Of a stretch of DNA of 64,000 bases, positions 45,183-53,385 are shown piece by piece. The notes below the pieces were generated by a model. That model was given only the letters and a program-made list of their open reading frames with translations. It was not told the origin of the DNA and did not search any database. Position 1 is the first letter of the stretch. Each line of letters starts with the position of its first letter. The DNA is taken from contig NZ_CP050022.2 of the NCBI RefSeq assembly GCF_011602485.2, positions 4,112,001 to 4,176,000 of the forward strand. Reading direction: 5' to 3'. The DNA comes from Bradyrhizobium sp. 1(2017). Lineage in GTDB: Bacteria; Pseudomonadota; Alphaproteobacteria; Rhizobiales; Xanthobacteraceae. The translations under genes were made by a program, and so were the position numbers.

Positions 45183-46224
45183 GCGTTGCGTCCGCCAGCC
45201 AGCCGAACACCGAGAAAACCAAGGGCTTGCGCTCCAGATTGTAGGTTTCGGTGTCGCGCGCGGCGCGGACGATCTTTTCCCATACCTCAGCTAGACGCGC
45301 AAGGCGCGGCAGGTTCTGGTTGGCGTTGGCTTCGTCCGCATGCAGACGCTCCGCGATCCAGCGGTCGATGCCGTCGATGAAGGCGGCGAGCGCGACGCGG
45401 TCGCTGGTGCCAAGCGAATCGCCGAGCGTGTGCAATTCGCGCGGATCGACCTGCGGCAGACGCGCGAGCAGCGCCGCCGTACGCTGCTGGAGCTTGAGCG
45501 CATCGCCGCCGAGCAGCGTCAGCGCCCGCGCGACACTGCCCTCCGAGGCCTCGGCCGCCTCGCGCAGCGCGGGATCGCTCGGATCGAGATCGGCTGCGGA
45601 CGCCGCAGCACCGATCACATCGTCCGTGGCGAGCGGGCGCAGGCGCAGCTTGCGGCAACGCGACTGGATCGTGGCGAGGACGCGTGCGGGCGCGTGGCTG
45701 ACCAGCAGAAACAGCGATTGCTGCGGCGGTTCTTCGAGGATCTTCAGCAATGCGTTGGCTGCATTGGGGTTGAGCTCGTCGACGGTGTCGACGATGCAGA
45801 CGCGCCAGCCCTCGGCGGCGGCTGTCGAGCCGAAGAACCCGATCGTCTCGCGCGTCTCGTCGACGGTGATGACGGTGCGCATCACACCGCGGTCGTTGGC
45901 GGTGCGCTCCAGCGTCAGCAGGCCGCCATGCGAGCTCGCCGCAACCTGCCGCGCCACAGCGTTATCGGGATCGATCGCAAGATCCTCGGCGCGCTGCACG
46001 GAGGACGTCAGCGGTTGACCATGGGCGAGCACAAAGCGCGCCATGCGGTAGGCCAAGGTCGCCTTGCCGATCCCTTGCGGCCCGCCGATCAGCCAGGCAT
46101 GCGGGATGCGGCCGCTGCGATAGGCGGTGAGCAGCGCCGCCTCGGCCTCGCGATGGCCGAACAACCTCGACGTCTCGCGCGGATGTGGAATGGCGCTTTC
46201 GCGTTCGGTCTGACGCGGGCTCAT
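45178..46224 (-). CDS. holB: DNA polymerase III subunit delta prime
   Basis: 348-aa clamp-loader subunit. It opens with ETSRLFGHREAEAALLTAYRSGRIPHAWLIGGPQGIGKATLAYRMARF with a Walker A-like GGPQGIGK. AAA+ features are CIVDTVDELNPNAANALLKILEEPPQQSLFLLVSH (delta-prime family signature) and VLATIQSRCRKLRL. No zinc-binding cysteine cluster is visible. ATG 46222-46224 overlaps the tmk stop (ATGA), so tmk and holB are coupled. Confidence 0.9.
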   Translation of the reverse strand: MSPRQTERESAIPHPRETSRLFGHREAEAALLTAYRSGRIPHAWLIGGPQGIGKATLAYRMARFVLAHGQPLTSSVQRAEDLAIDPDNAVARQVAASSHGGLLTLERTANDRGVMRTVITVDETRETIGFFGSTAAAEGWRVCIVDTVDELNPNAANALLKILEEPPQQSLFLLVSHAPARVLATIQSRCRKLRLRPLATDDVIGAAASAADLDPSDPALREAAEASEGSVARALTLLGGDALKLQQRTAALLARLPQVDPRELHTLGDSLGTSDRVALAAFIDGIDRWIAERLHADEANANQNLPRLARLAEVWEKIVRAARDTETYNLERKPLVFSVFGWLADATR

Positions 46225-46907
46225 CTCGAGACCACCGATGCCGGCGTGGGAAGGAGACGTTCGCGCAGCGCCGTCCATATCCGCCCGGCGACCGTATCGG
46301 GATCGGAGTTGGCGTCGATCAGTACGCAACGCGCGGGCTCTTCCGCGGCGATCTTGCGGTAGGCGTCACGCAGACCCTGGTGGAACGTGAGGTTCTCGCC
46401 CTCGAACCGGTCGGGGGTGGCACTGCCGCGGCGCGCGGCGGCGCGCTGCAGGCCGATCTCGACCGGCAGGTCGAGGATGATGGTGAGGTCCGGCTTGAGA
46501 TTGCCGATCGTGACACGCTGCATCGCGTTGATCAGGCCAGCCGGCACGCGGCCGAGGCTGCCCTGATAGGCCCGCGTCGAGTCGGCGAAACGGTCGCACA
46601 GCACCCAGGTGCCTTGGTTGAGCGCAGGCTGGATCACGGTGCGGACGTGATCGTCGCGGGCGGCGGCAAACAACAGCGTCTCGGCTTCGGGTCCGAGCAG
46701 CTTGCCCATGCCTGACAGGACCAGATGACGCATGATCTCGGCGCCCGGCGAGCCCCCCGGCTCGCGCGTGACGAGGATGCGCATCCGTGCCGCCTTGAGG
46801 CGGTCGGCGAGCTTCTTGATCTGGGTCGACTTCCCCGCCCCCTCACCGCCTTCAAAGGTGATGAAGCGCCCGCGTCCAGACGGCCATCTTACCGCGCTTT
46901 CACTCAT
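46221..46907 (-). CDS. tmk: Thymidylate kinase
   Basis: 228 aa. Phosphorylates dTMP to dTDP. P-loop GGEGAGKS (residues 20-27), the DR(F/Y/H) motif CDRFADSTRAYQG, and the lid region PVEIGLQRAAARRG. LVTREPGGSPGAE is the substrate-binding signature. Two bases separate it from the upstream carboxypeptidase stop at 46910, and it overlaps holB, forming the dac-tmk-holB operon. Confidence 0.95.
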   Translation of the reverse strand: MSESAVRWPSGRGRFITFEGGEGAGKSTQIKKLADRLKAARMRILVTREPGGSPGAEIMRHLVLSGMGKLLGPEAETLLFAAARDDHVRTVIQPALNQGTWVLCDRFADSTRAYQGSLGRVPAGLINAMQRVTIGNLKPDLTIILDLPVEIGLQRAAARRGSATPDRFEGENLTFHQGLRDAYRKIAAEEPARCVLIDANSDPDTVAGRIWTALRERLLPTPASVVSR

Positions 46908-46909
46908 GG

Positions 46910-48172
46910 TCAGAGCTTCTCGGCGCCTGCGCGGAACATGCCGATCACGAGCTCGCTGGCGCCATCGATGGCGCGGCGGACGGTCGATCCGGTGCCGATC
47001 GCTTCGGCGGCATAGACCGGCGTCTCCACCGCGATGTTGCCGCTGCGCCAGACCCTGACGACGCCGACCCGCTGGCCGGCCTCGACCGGGGCGCGCACTG
47101 GGCCGCTATAGACGATGCGGGCGATCAGCTTGTCGTTGCCGTTCTTGTGCACCATCACCTTCACGGGCGTCTTGGCGACGAGCTTCACCGAACGGCTTTC
47201 GCCGCCGAACACCTTGGCGTAGCCGACAGGCTGCTCGGCCGCGATCAGCGTGCGGGTCTCGAAATTACGAAAGCCCCATTCCAGCATCTTCTTGGCTTCC
47301 GTGGCACGGTCTTCAGGATCGTCCAGCCCATTGACGACCACGATCAGCCGCGTGCCGTTCTGCACCGCCGAGCCCACCATGCCATAACCGCCTTCCTTGG
47401 TGTAGCCGGTCTTGAGGCCGTCGGCGCCTTCCATCGAATTGAGCAGCGGATTGCGGTTGGGCTGACGGATCTTGTTCCAGGTGAACTCCTTCTCGCCGAA
47501 CAGTTTGTAGAATTCGGGAAAGTCCAGGATGATGTGACGGGCGAGGATGCCGAGTTCGCGCACCGTCATCTTGTTGCCGGGATCGGGCAAGCCGTTGGAG
47601 TTGGCGAAGGTCGATCGGGTGAGACCAAGCTCTCGCGCGCGCTTGGTCATGAACTCGGCGGCGAAAATCCGCTCGTTGCCCGCCATGGCTTCGGCGAGCG
47701 CGATGCAGGCGTCGTTACCGCTCTGGATGATCGCCCCGTGCAGGAGATCGTCGACCGAGACCTTGCTGTTGATCGCCGCGAACATGGTCGAGCCGCCCGA
47801 AGGCGCCCCGCCCCTGCGCCAGGCATTCTCGCTGATCCGGTATTCGTCGGTCAGCTTGATGTCGCCCTTCTTGACGGCGTTGAAGACGACCTCCGCGGTC
47901 ATCAGCTTCATCATGCTCGAGGGCGCGCGCAGCTCGTCGGCGTTCTTCTCGAACAGCACGCTGCCCGAGGAAGCCTCGATCAGGATCGCGGTCGGGGCGT
48001 CGCCGTCGAAGCCGATGTCTTCTGCTTTCTTGGCGCCCTGGACGCTCTGGTTGGCGGCGTAGAGCGCCCCGCCCCAGCCGATGCCTGCGACCAGAACTGT
48101 CGCGATCAGCCCGCGCGCCAGCGCACCGGCGGTGAACCGGGGACGACGAAGCAAGGAAGAATGAAATGCCAT
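46910..48172 (-). CDS. D-alanyl-D-alanine carboxypeptidase (penicillin-binding protein 5/6 type)
   Basis: 420 aa. A signal-anchor lies at about residues 18-40 (ARGLIATVLVAGIGWGGALYAA). Catalytic motifs are SMMK (Ser86-Lys89), SGN in IIQSGNDACIALAE, and KTG in DGLKTGYTKEGG. The C-terminal PBP5-type beta domain follows (VKLVAKTPVKVMVHKNGN). It trims peptidoglycan side chains in the periplasm. First gene of the dac-tmk-holB operon; its start is 156 bases from the divergent hydrolase start. Confidence 0.93.
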   Translation of the reverse strand: MAFHSSLLRRPRFTAGALARGLIATVLVAGIGWGGALYAANQSVQGAKKAEDIGFDGDAPTAILIEASSGSVLFEKNADELRAPSSMMKLMTAEVVFNAVKKGDIKLTDEYRISENAWRRGGAPSGGSTMFAAINSKVSVDDLLHGAIIQSGNDACIALAEAMAGNERIFAAEFMTKRARELGLTRSTFANSNGLPDPGNKMTVRELGILARHIILDFPEFYKLFGEKEFTWNKIRQPNRNPLLNSMEGADGLKTGYTKEGGYGMVGSAVQNGTRLIVVVNGLDDPEDRATEAKKMLEWGFRNFETRTLIAAEQPVGYAKVFGGESRSVKLVAKTPVKVMVHKNGNDKLIARIVYSGPVRAPVEAGQRVGVVRVWRSGNIAVETPVYAAEAIGTGSTVRRAIDGASELVIGMFRAGAEKL

Positions 48173-48328
48173 GGCGAAGCCCTGAGAGCGGCGTTCTAAC
48201 AGCTGGAACAGGTGCGAACAACACAGGGTTGGCCGCGCCTTCCCGAGATTGCACGATTCTCGTCGCGCCCCTATCGTGGCACCTTACATTTCCTGACCAA
48301 ACCCCTGAAACAAGGCGGAAAAGCGAAA

Positions 48329-49282
48329 ATGTCCTCAACCCGGACGATCAAGACCAACGGGGTCGAGCTCTTCATCCGCGAGCAGGGCCAGGGGCCGCTC
48401 GTGGTGCTGTGCCATGGCTGGCCGGAACTGTCCTATTCCTGGCGCCACCAGATCCCGGCGCTGGCGGCGGCCGGGTTTCACGTCGTCGCCCCCGACATGC
48501 GCGGCTATGGCCAGAGCGCAGCGCCACCTGACGCAGCCGCCTACTCCATCTTCGACACCGTCGGCGATGTCGTTGGCCTCGTGCAGGCACTCGGCGAGAG
48601 CAAGGCCATGGTGGTCGGCCATGACTGGGGCGCGCCGGTGGCTTGGCACGCAGCCCTGTTCCGCCCCGACATCTTCACGGCCGTCGCAGGCCTCAGCGTG
48701 CCGCCGCCGTTCCGCGGCCGCGGCAAGCCGCTCGATCTGTTGCGCCAGGGCGGCATCACCAACTTCTACTGGCAGTATTTCCAGACGCCCGGCGTCGCTG
48801 AGGCCGAGCTCGAGCGCGACGTCGCCCGCACCATGCGCGTCGTGCTCGGCGGACGCGGCCTGGCCGATCCCTCCGCGGCCATGTTCGTGCAGGAGGGCAA
48901 GGGCTTTCTCGGTCACGCGGGCGCCGAGGAGCCCCTTCCCGGCTGGCTGAGCGAGGCTGACCTCGCCTATTTCACCGAAAGCTTCCGCAAGTCCGGCTTT
49001 CGCGGCGGGCTGAACTGGTACCGCAACCTCGACCGCAATTGGGAGCTGACGGCGCCCTGGCAGGACGCGCAGATCCATCAGCCGTCGCTGTTCATCGCCG
49101 GCTCCAGGGATGCCGTCATCACCGGCCTGATCGGGGCCAAGCGCGTCAACGAGCTCGAGCGCGTGCTGCCCAATCTGAAGCGCAAGCTGATCCTCGAGGG
49201 CGCCGGCCATTGGGTGCAGCAGGAGCGCCCCGACGAGGTGAACGCTGCGCTGGTGACGTTTCTGAAGGAGAGCGCGGCCTAG
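48329..49282 (+). CDS. Alpha/beta hydrolase, epoxide hydrolase-like
   Basis: 317 aa from ATG 48329 (MSSTRTIKTNGVELFI); the frame is open to 48212 but that part is not family-like. The oxyanion motif is HGWPELSYSWRHQI. The nucleophile Asp99 in VVGHDWGAPVAW points to epoxide hydrolase or haloalkane dehalogenase rather than a serine esterase. The acid is Asp in AGSRDAV and the base His in GAGHWVQQERPDEV. Its stop overlaps the convergent rlpA stop by 4 bases. Confidence 0.88.
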   Translation: MSSTRTIKTNGVELFIREQGQGPLVVLCHGWPELSYSWRHQIPALAAAGFHVVAPDMRGYGQSAAPPDAAAYSIFDTVGDVVGLVQALGESKAMVVGHDWGAPVAWHAALFRPDIFTAVAGLSVPPPFRGRGKPLDLLRQGGITNFYWQYFQTPGVAEAELERDVARTMRVVLGGRGLADPSAAMFVQEGKGFLGHAGAEEPLPGWLSEADLAYFTESFRKSGFRGGLNWYRNLDRNWELTAPWQDAQIHQPSLFIAGSRDAVITGLIGAKRVNELERVLPNLKRKLILEGAGHWVQQERPDEVNAALVTFLKESAA

Positions 49283-50214
49283 TACAGCCCGCGCCCGCTC
49301 AGGATGCTGCGGGCTTCGGCTGCACCATCCGAGGCATAGGCGGCGGACGGCGCGCTCTCGCTCGCGTAGCGGCCGTTCTCGTCATAGGACACCGCGCGCG
49401 CGTTCTGGAGCGCCCGGCCCCGGCCGCGGCTGGAGGCCGACATTTCCGAGGTCGCATTGAGCGAGGCCATATCGGCCGAGGTGCTGCCGAGATTGTACGG
49501 GCGCCCCTCCGGCATCGGAACCTCGCCGCGAATGGTACCGCGGCGCGACGAGGACAATTCCGGCACGAAGGGTTTGGCCGAAGCGACCCGGACCATCGAG
49601 GGGGTCGGCGCCGGAACGCCGGTGCGCAGGGTGGCCATCAGCTGGCGGTCGTCGGAGCCTTCGAGCGGTGCCCGGCCGACATATTCGACCCGCACCTTGG
49701 CGACGCCATTGCCTTTGAATTCAAGCAGTTCGGCGGCCTTGTTCGAGACGTCGATGAGCCGGTTGCCGTGATAGGGCCCGCGGTCATTGACGCGCACGAT
49801 CAGCGATTTGCCGTTCGAGACATTTGTCACCCGCGCATAGGACGGCATCGGCAGGGTCGGGTGCGCCGCCGTCAGCGACGTCATGTCGAACACTTCGCCA
49901 TTGGCGGTCAGGCGGCCGTGGAAATCGTCGCCATACCAGGACGCCATGCCCTCGGCCCGGTAGTTGACGTCCTCCTCGGGCACGTAGGTCTTGCCGGCCA
50001 CGACATAGGGCTTGCCGACGCGGTAGGTGCCGCCGCCCTTCGGGACCGGATCGCCGAAGGCCACCACCCGGGGGCTCGAGGACACGCCGTACTTCGGATC
50101 GACGCGGCTGGCGAACTTGTTCGAGGAGGCGCAATTGGCGAGCGCAAGGCAGGTCGCGACCGCCGCAACGCCACGCGCGGCCCGCAAAACCGAATCTGAC
50201 CGTCGGATCCCCAT
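49279..50214 (-). CDS. rlpA: Septal ring lytic transglycosylase RlpA family lipoprotein
   Basis: 311 aa from ATG 50212-50214 (MGIRRSDSVL); the frame is open to 50310. A lipobox LANC (VATCLALANCASSN) predicts lipid attachment. The double-psi beta-barrel is GMASWYGDDFHGRLTANGEVFDMTSLTAAHPTLPMPSYARV followed by VRVNDRGPYHGNRLIDVSNKAA, with the catalytic Asp. The C-terminal ~100 residues are low-complexity Ser/Arg/Ala without a SPOR domain that I can recognise. Located upstream of the dac-tmk-holB genes in the same direction. Confidence 0.92.
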   Translation of the reverse strand: MGIRRSDSVLRAARGVAAVATCLALANCASSNKFASRVDPKYGVSSSPRVVAFGDPVPKGGGTYRVGKPYVVAGKTYVPEEDVNYRAEGMASWYGDDFHGRLTANGEVFDMTSLTAAHPTLPMPSYARVTNVSNGKSLIVRVNDRGPYHGNRLIDVSNKAAELLEFKGNGVAKVRVEYVGRAPLEGSDDRQLMATLRTGVPAPTPSMVRVASAKPFVPELSSSRRGTIRGEVPMPEGRPYNLGSTSADMASLNATSEMSASSRGRGRALQNARAVSYDENGRYASESAPSAAYASDGAAEARSILSGRGLY

Positions 50215-50569
50215 TCGCCCCAAATACCATTCCCGCCGACGGCTGCCCAACCCGCGTTGGCTACGGGAACGCCGTCCGGTCATCTGATCCGAGGCGGCCC
50301 ACCACCGCATCGGAAGCGGTAAGGATAACGCAACCCGAACACGGCGGAAATGGGGAGCCCGCAGCGATCCCGCTGGGATGGTAAACGGGACGTTCGCCCT
50401 CCCCGTTCATCTACGGAGCGCGGGCGCCCTGCTTTGTGCCAAGGCTGGACAGTCTGTTGCGCCAAATCCTCACTCCACCCCCATTGTCGCGCCGCTCACC
50501 GAAATTCTTTTGACTGTGCAAGGCCGCACGCGTTCTCTCGGATGCAAGGGCGGGATTTGGAATTTAACG
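50215..50569. other. 355-bp region upstream of small ORFs
   Basis: Between rlpA and the 29-codon gene. It holds the rlpA promoter region on one strand. Open frames in it lack bias. I checked it for a tRNA, since it borders a housekeeping block, and found no T-loop motif. Confidence 0.4.
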
Positions 50570-50659
50570 ATGATCGAGACGGTTTCGGCACTGATGGGTC
50601 TGGTTAGCGCGGCAATCTTCCTGGCCCATGCCTTCGAAGGTTACCGCACGAGGGCCTGA
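50570..50659 (+). CDS. Small membrane protein, 29 aa
   Basis: ATG 50570 opens a 29-residue hydrophobic peptide (MIETVSALMGLVSAAIFLAH, then AFEGYRTRA), a single membrane helix with a positively charged tail. The longer open frame from 50378 has an unlikely N-terminal sequence, so the short start is preferred. A gene of this shape is plausible in bradyrhizobia, but function is unknown. Confidence 0.5.
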   Translation: MIETVSALMGLVSAAIFLAHAFEGYRTRA

Positions 50660-50761
50660 AGGCACTCGCGCGGTGGCAAGCATCACCTCTTTCAAGGCGG
50701 CACGTTCGGATAATCTTAATCGATCCGATCGAGTATCGAAGACGAGAGCGGCAGGTGTCCC

Positions 50762-50860
50762 ATGAGTAACCATGACCTCGTATCCGATGGCTTCCTGGCA
50801 CTGACTGCAGGCGGCTTTGTCCTGCTCTGTTCGAGCCTCGTGGCATTGGCCTTCGGCTGA
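50762..50860 (+). CDS. Small membrane protein, 32 aa
   Basis: ATG 50762 after a GGCAGGTG site opens MSNHDLVSDGFLALTAGGFV and continues with a hydrophobic stretch to ALAFG. It has one membrane helix. The length is below usual gene-calling limits, and evidence is the ribosome site, the clean hydrophobic pattern and the neighbouring small genes. Function unknown. Confidence 0.4.
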   Translation: MSNHDLVSDGFLALTAGGFVLLCSSLVALAFG

Positions 50861-51017
50861 CCCGAATCAGAGCTCCTCGCTTTTCCGACGACGGCCATAC
50901 TGCGCTGCAAACTCGTGTTTGCCCGGGATTGCCCTGCTCTCGCTTTATTGATTGAATTTCCGCGTTCGGCGCCTCGACTTACATTTCAGGAGGCCATCAC
51001 CAACGAGGGTGACCAAC

Positions 51018-51146
51018 ATGCTTGCCGAGAAGTTTTTCCTGGTTCTGGAATCCCTGATCCGCGGCGATCGCACCTATCCGGACGGAAGTCCGCGGCAGAT
51101 CAGCACCTCCCCGCACGTGCCGGTGAAATTGCCGGGCCGCAAATAG
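51018..51146 (+). CDS. Small conserved-looking protein, 42 aa
   Basis: ATG 51018 with GAGGGTGA upstream gives MLAEKFFLVLESLIRG followed by a Pro/Ser tail ending STSPHVPVKLPGRK. I think this small protein recurs in bradyrhizobia, but I have not searched. Amphipathic N-terminal helix, no signal peptide. Function unknown. Confidence 0.6.
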   Translation: MLAEKFFLVLESLIRGDRTYPDGSPRQISTSPHVPVKLPGRK

Positions 51147-51179
51147 CCGGCTCGCCGTCGAGCCCCGGTCACGCACCGC

Positions 51180-51464
51180 TCAGCGCAGGCCCAGCAGCGA
51201 GCGGCGATAGCGGGCATCGCGCGCTTCGCCCAGACAGACGAAGCTGCCGTCGAAGCCCTGGCGATATCGCTTCTGGGCCCTGGTGTAGTAGACGCCCTTC
51301 CTGAAATCGAGCCAGACCACCTGATCGTGCGGACAATGGCGCTGCGCCTGCGCCTCGTAGCGAAACGGCGACAGCGGCGTTGCCGATACCTCCGCGCCGG
51401 AGCCGGCAATGATCGCAGCGAGCGCAATCCCGCCGACCCCTCTCCTGATGCCGCTCCAGGACAC
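51180..51464 (-). CDS. Small secreted protein, 94 aa
   Basis: Sec signal peptide at residues 1-~28 (GIRRGVGGIALAAIIAGSGAEVSA). Mature region has a compact motif HCPHDQVVWLDFRKGVYYTRAQKRYRQGFDGSFVCLGEA with two Cys likely to form a disulfide. It ends YRRSLLGLR. The small periplasmic fold is unassigned. It converges with the 42-aa gene. Confidence 0.7.
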   Translation of the reverse strand: MSWSGIRRGVGGIALAAIIAGSGAEVSATPLSPFRYEAQAQRHCPHDQVVWLDFRKGVYYTRAQKRYRQGFDGSFVCLGEARDARYRRSLLGLR

Positions 51465-51626
51465 GTGCCCCTCCCGATCCCGGCCGCCCGCGTGACGGCC
51501 TTGGTCGGCAGGCTAGCACGAAACAGCACCGAGCCTGGAAGGTGGCGAGCGCCCGCCGCGTCTTCCGCCGGCCATCTTGCCGGGGTACATGGACGGCGGT
51601 CGTCTCGATGCGAGGATGCTGCCTGA

Positions 51627-52205
51627 ATGTCGGTTGAGCCTGGACCCAGCACCGAATCCCGTCCGCCCTCGCCGCGCCTGGGCCTGCTGCCGATGATCAT
51701 CTTCGGCTCGCGCTGGCTGCAGCTGCCGCTCTATCTCGGGCTGATCGTGGCGCAGTGCGTCTATATCGCGCTGTTCCTCAAGGAGCTCTGGCACCTGTCC
51801 TGGCACGCGCTCGATCTCACCGAGCAGCAGATCATGATGAGCGTGCTGGCGCTGATCGACGTCGTGATGATCTCAAACCTGCTGGTGATGGTGATCGTCG
51901 GCGGCTACGAGACCTTCGTCTCGCGGCTCGAACTCCAGGGTCATCCCGACGAGCCGGAATGGCTCGGCCACGTTAATGCGAGCGTGCTGAAGATCAAGCT
52001 CGCCATGGCCATCATCGGCATCTCCTCGATCGCGCTGCTGCGCACCTTCATCGAGGCCGGCAATCTCGGCTCGAACCGCGCCGGCTTCACCGAGAGCGGC
52101 GTGATGTGGCAGGTGCTGATCCACCTCACCTTCGTCGTCTCGGCGATCGGCATCGCCTATGTCGACAAGCTCGGCGATTCCGGGACGCGCAAACACGCCG
52201 AGTGA
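51627..52205 (+). CDS. UPF0114 family membrane protein (YqhA-like)
   Basis: 192 aa with three to four membrane spans. The family signature GSRWLQLPLYLGLIVAQCVYIALFLKEL opens the membrane region, then DVVMISNLLVMVIVGGYETFVSRLE and LKIKLAMAIIGISSIALLRTFIEA. Function of the family is not established. Complete in length. Confidence 0.88.
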   Translation: MSVEPGPSTESRPPSPRLGLLPMIIFGSRWLQLPLYLGLIVAQCVYIALFLKELWHLSWHALDLTEQQIMMSVLALIDVVMISNLLVMVIVGGYETFVSRLELQGHPDEPEWLGHVNASVLKIKLAMAIIGISSIALLRTFIEAGNLGSNRAGFTESGVMWQVLIHLTFVVSAIGIAYVDKLGDSGTRKHAE

Positions 52206-52258
52206 GGTGCGGCGCGGCAACGGGACTCTTCAAGAGATACGGATTGGGCAGCGCGCCT

Positions 52259-52291
52259 CGGTCAACCCTTGGTCAACCCTGATCAACCCTT
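52259..52291. repeat. Three tandem TCAACCCT units
   Basis: GGTCAACCCTT, GGTCAACCCT and GATCAACCCTT follow each other at the 3' end of the 63-aa gene. Each unit gives a TGA on the minus strand. Probably slippage of a short repeat. Confidence 0.6.
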
Positions 52292-52474
52292 GGCCGCGGC
52301 CGCTTCGCGCGCGAGGCGCTCGGCTTTGAGCCGCTCCTTGTTGGCGTAAAACGCCTTCTGCGCCTCTTCGTGGTCGCGCATGGCCTTTTCGGCCTCGATC
52401 CGGCGTGCCGCATCGCGCGCCTGGCGCTGCTCGGGGGTCAGGGGTTTGCGTCGGAAGGAAAGGTCTTCAGTCAT
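52283..52474 (-). CDS. Small charged helical protein, 63 aa
   Basis: Reads MTEDLSFRRKPLTPEQRQARD then a long Lys/Glu/Ala-rich helix ending EAAAAKG. Cytoplasmic, highly charged, no cysteine. The codon pattern and shape fit a real small protein. Function unknown. The stop lies in a short tandem repeat (52259-52291). Confidence 0.65.
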   Translation of the reverse strand: MTEDLSFRRKPLTPEQRQARDAARRIEAEKAMRDHEEAQKAFYANKERLKAERLAREAAAAKG

Positions 52475-52551
52475 GCGAAGGAAACGCGGGGATCAGGAAA
52501 AAGTTCCGCATGGCCCTGCCGACCCGCACAGGCCCCGACATTATATCTGCG

Positions 52552-52574
52552 AAAACAACCCCATGCACAGTAGC
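52552..52574 (-). repeat. Dispersed 23-bp repeat, copy B
   Basis: Identical to 35205-35227 but on the minus strand. It lies upstream of the 63-aa gene and downstream (on minus) of the endonuclease gene, in an otherwise plain intergenic region with AT-rich flanks (TTGTAACATAAT). Confidence 0.7.
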
Positions 52575-52674
52575 TAAGTCATTGTAACATAATCCCTTTT
52601 GAATCGCGCACACGGGGCGGTTGAGCCGTCGGGCAAAACACCGGCAACCTGCCAGCTTCGGACAATCATCAAGA

Positions 52675-53385
52675 TCATGGCCGACCTCCACGAACATCGT
52701 CATCCGGTGGTGGAATCTCGATGTCCGCGATCACGGGCAGATGGTCTGAATAGGCCCTTGCCTCCAGGTCGGTCCAAACTTTCCCGATCCGGCTGTCGGG
52801 CGTTGCATAGATCCGGTCGAGCCGCATGAGGGGCAGGCGCGAGGGGAAAGTCCGCAGTCGCGTACGGTTGGGACAGACCTGCGCGAGCACGCGCCGCACC
52901 GATCTGACCCAGAACCAGTCGTTGAAATCGCCGAGGACAACGGTCCTTCCCGGTTTCACCAGGCTCACCAGGGCCCGCGCCTGGGCATAACGCTCATGGA
53001 TACTCAAGCCGAGATGCGTGGCCACCACGCGCACATCGCCGGCGGGCGTCAGCAAGTCCGTGGCAATCGCCCGGCGTGGCTCCCGCTCCCGATACGACAC
53101 ATCGACGATCTCGGGCACGCCGGAGAACGGAAAGCGGCTCAGCAGCATCTGACCGTACTCGCCGTCCTCGGTGACGATCGACTTGGCGTGCACGCGGTGA
53201 TCGCCGACGACACTCGCCAGCTTCCCAAATGGATCGTCTGACCGTGATCGCGAATCCACTTCCTGAAGCGCGACCACATCGGGGGTCCACTTGCGCAAAA
53301 TGGAGCAGACGCCCTCGAGATCGAACTTCGGATTGAGATTGAACGTGCCATGCACATTCCACGTCATGAAGCGCACGGGCGCCAT
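52675..53385 (-). CDS. Endonuclease/exonuclease/phosphatase family protein
   Basis: 236 aa. EEP-fold motifs: FMTWNVHGTFN (Asn), VALQEVDSR (Glu), VVATHLGLS, VVLGDFNDWFW (Asp-Phe-Asn), YSDHLPVIADI (Asp-His). The ATG at 53383-53385 overlaps the upstream PLD gene's TGA by one base (TGATG on the minus strand), so the two are translated together. Could be a nuclease or a phosphodiesterase acting on phospholipid head groups. Confidence 0.88.
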   Translation of the reverse strand: MAPVRFMTWNVHGTFNLNPKFDLEGVCSILRKWTPDVVALQEVDSRSRSDDPFGKLASVVGDHRVHAKSIVTEDGEYGQMLLSRFPFSGVPEIVDVSYREREPRRAIATDLLTPAGDVRVVATHLGLSIHERYAQARALVSLVKPGRTVVLGDFNDWFWVRSVRRVLAQVCPNRTRLRTFPSRLPLMRLDRIYATPDSRIGKVWTDLEARAYSDHLPVIADIEIPPPDDDVRGGRP

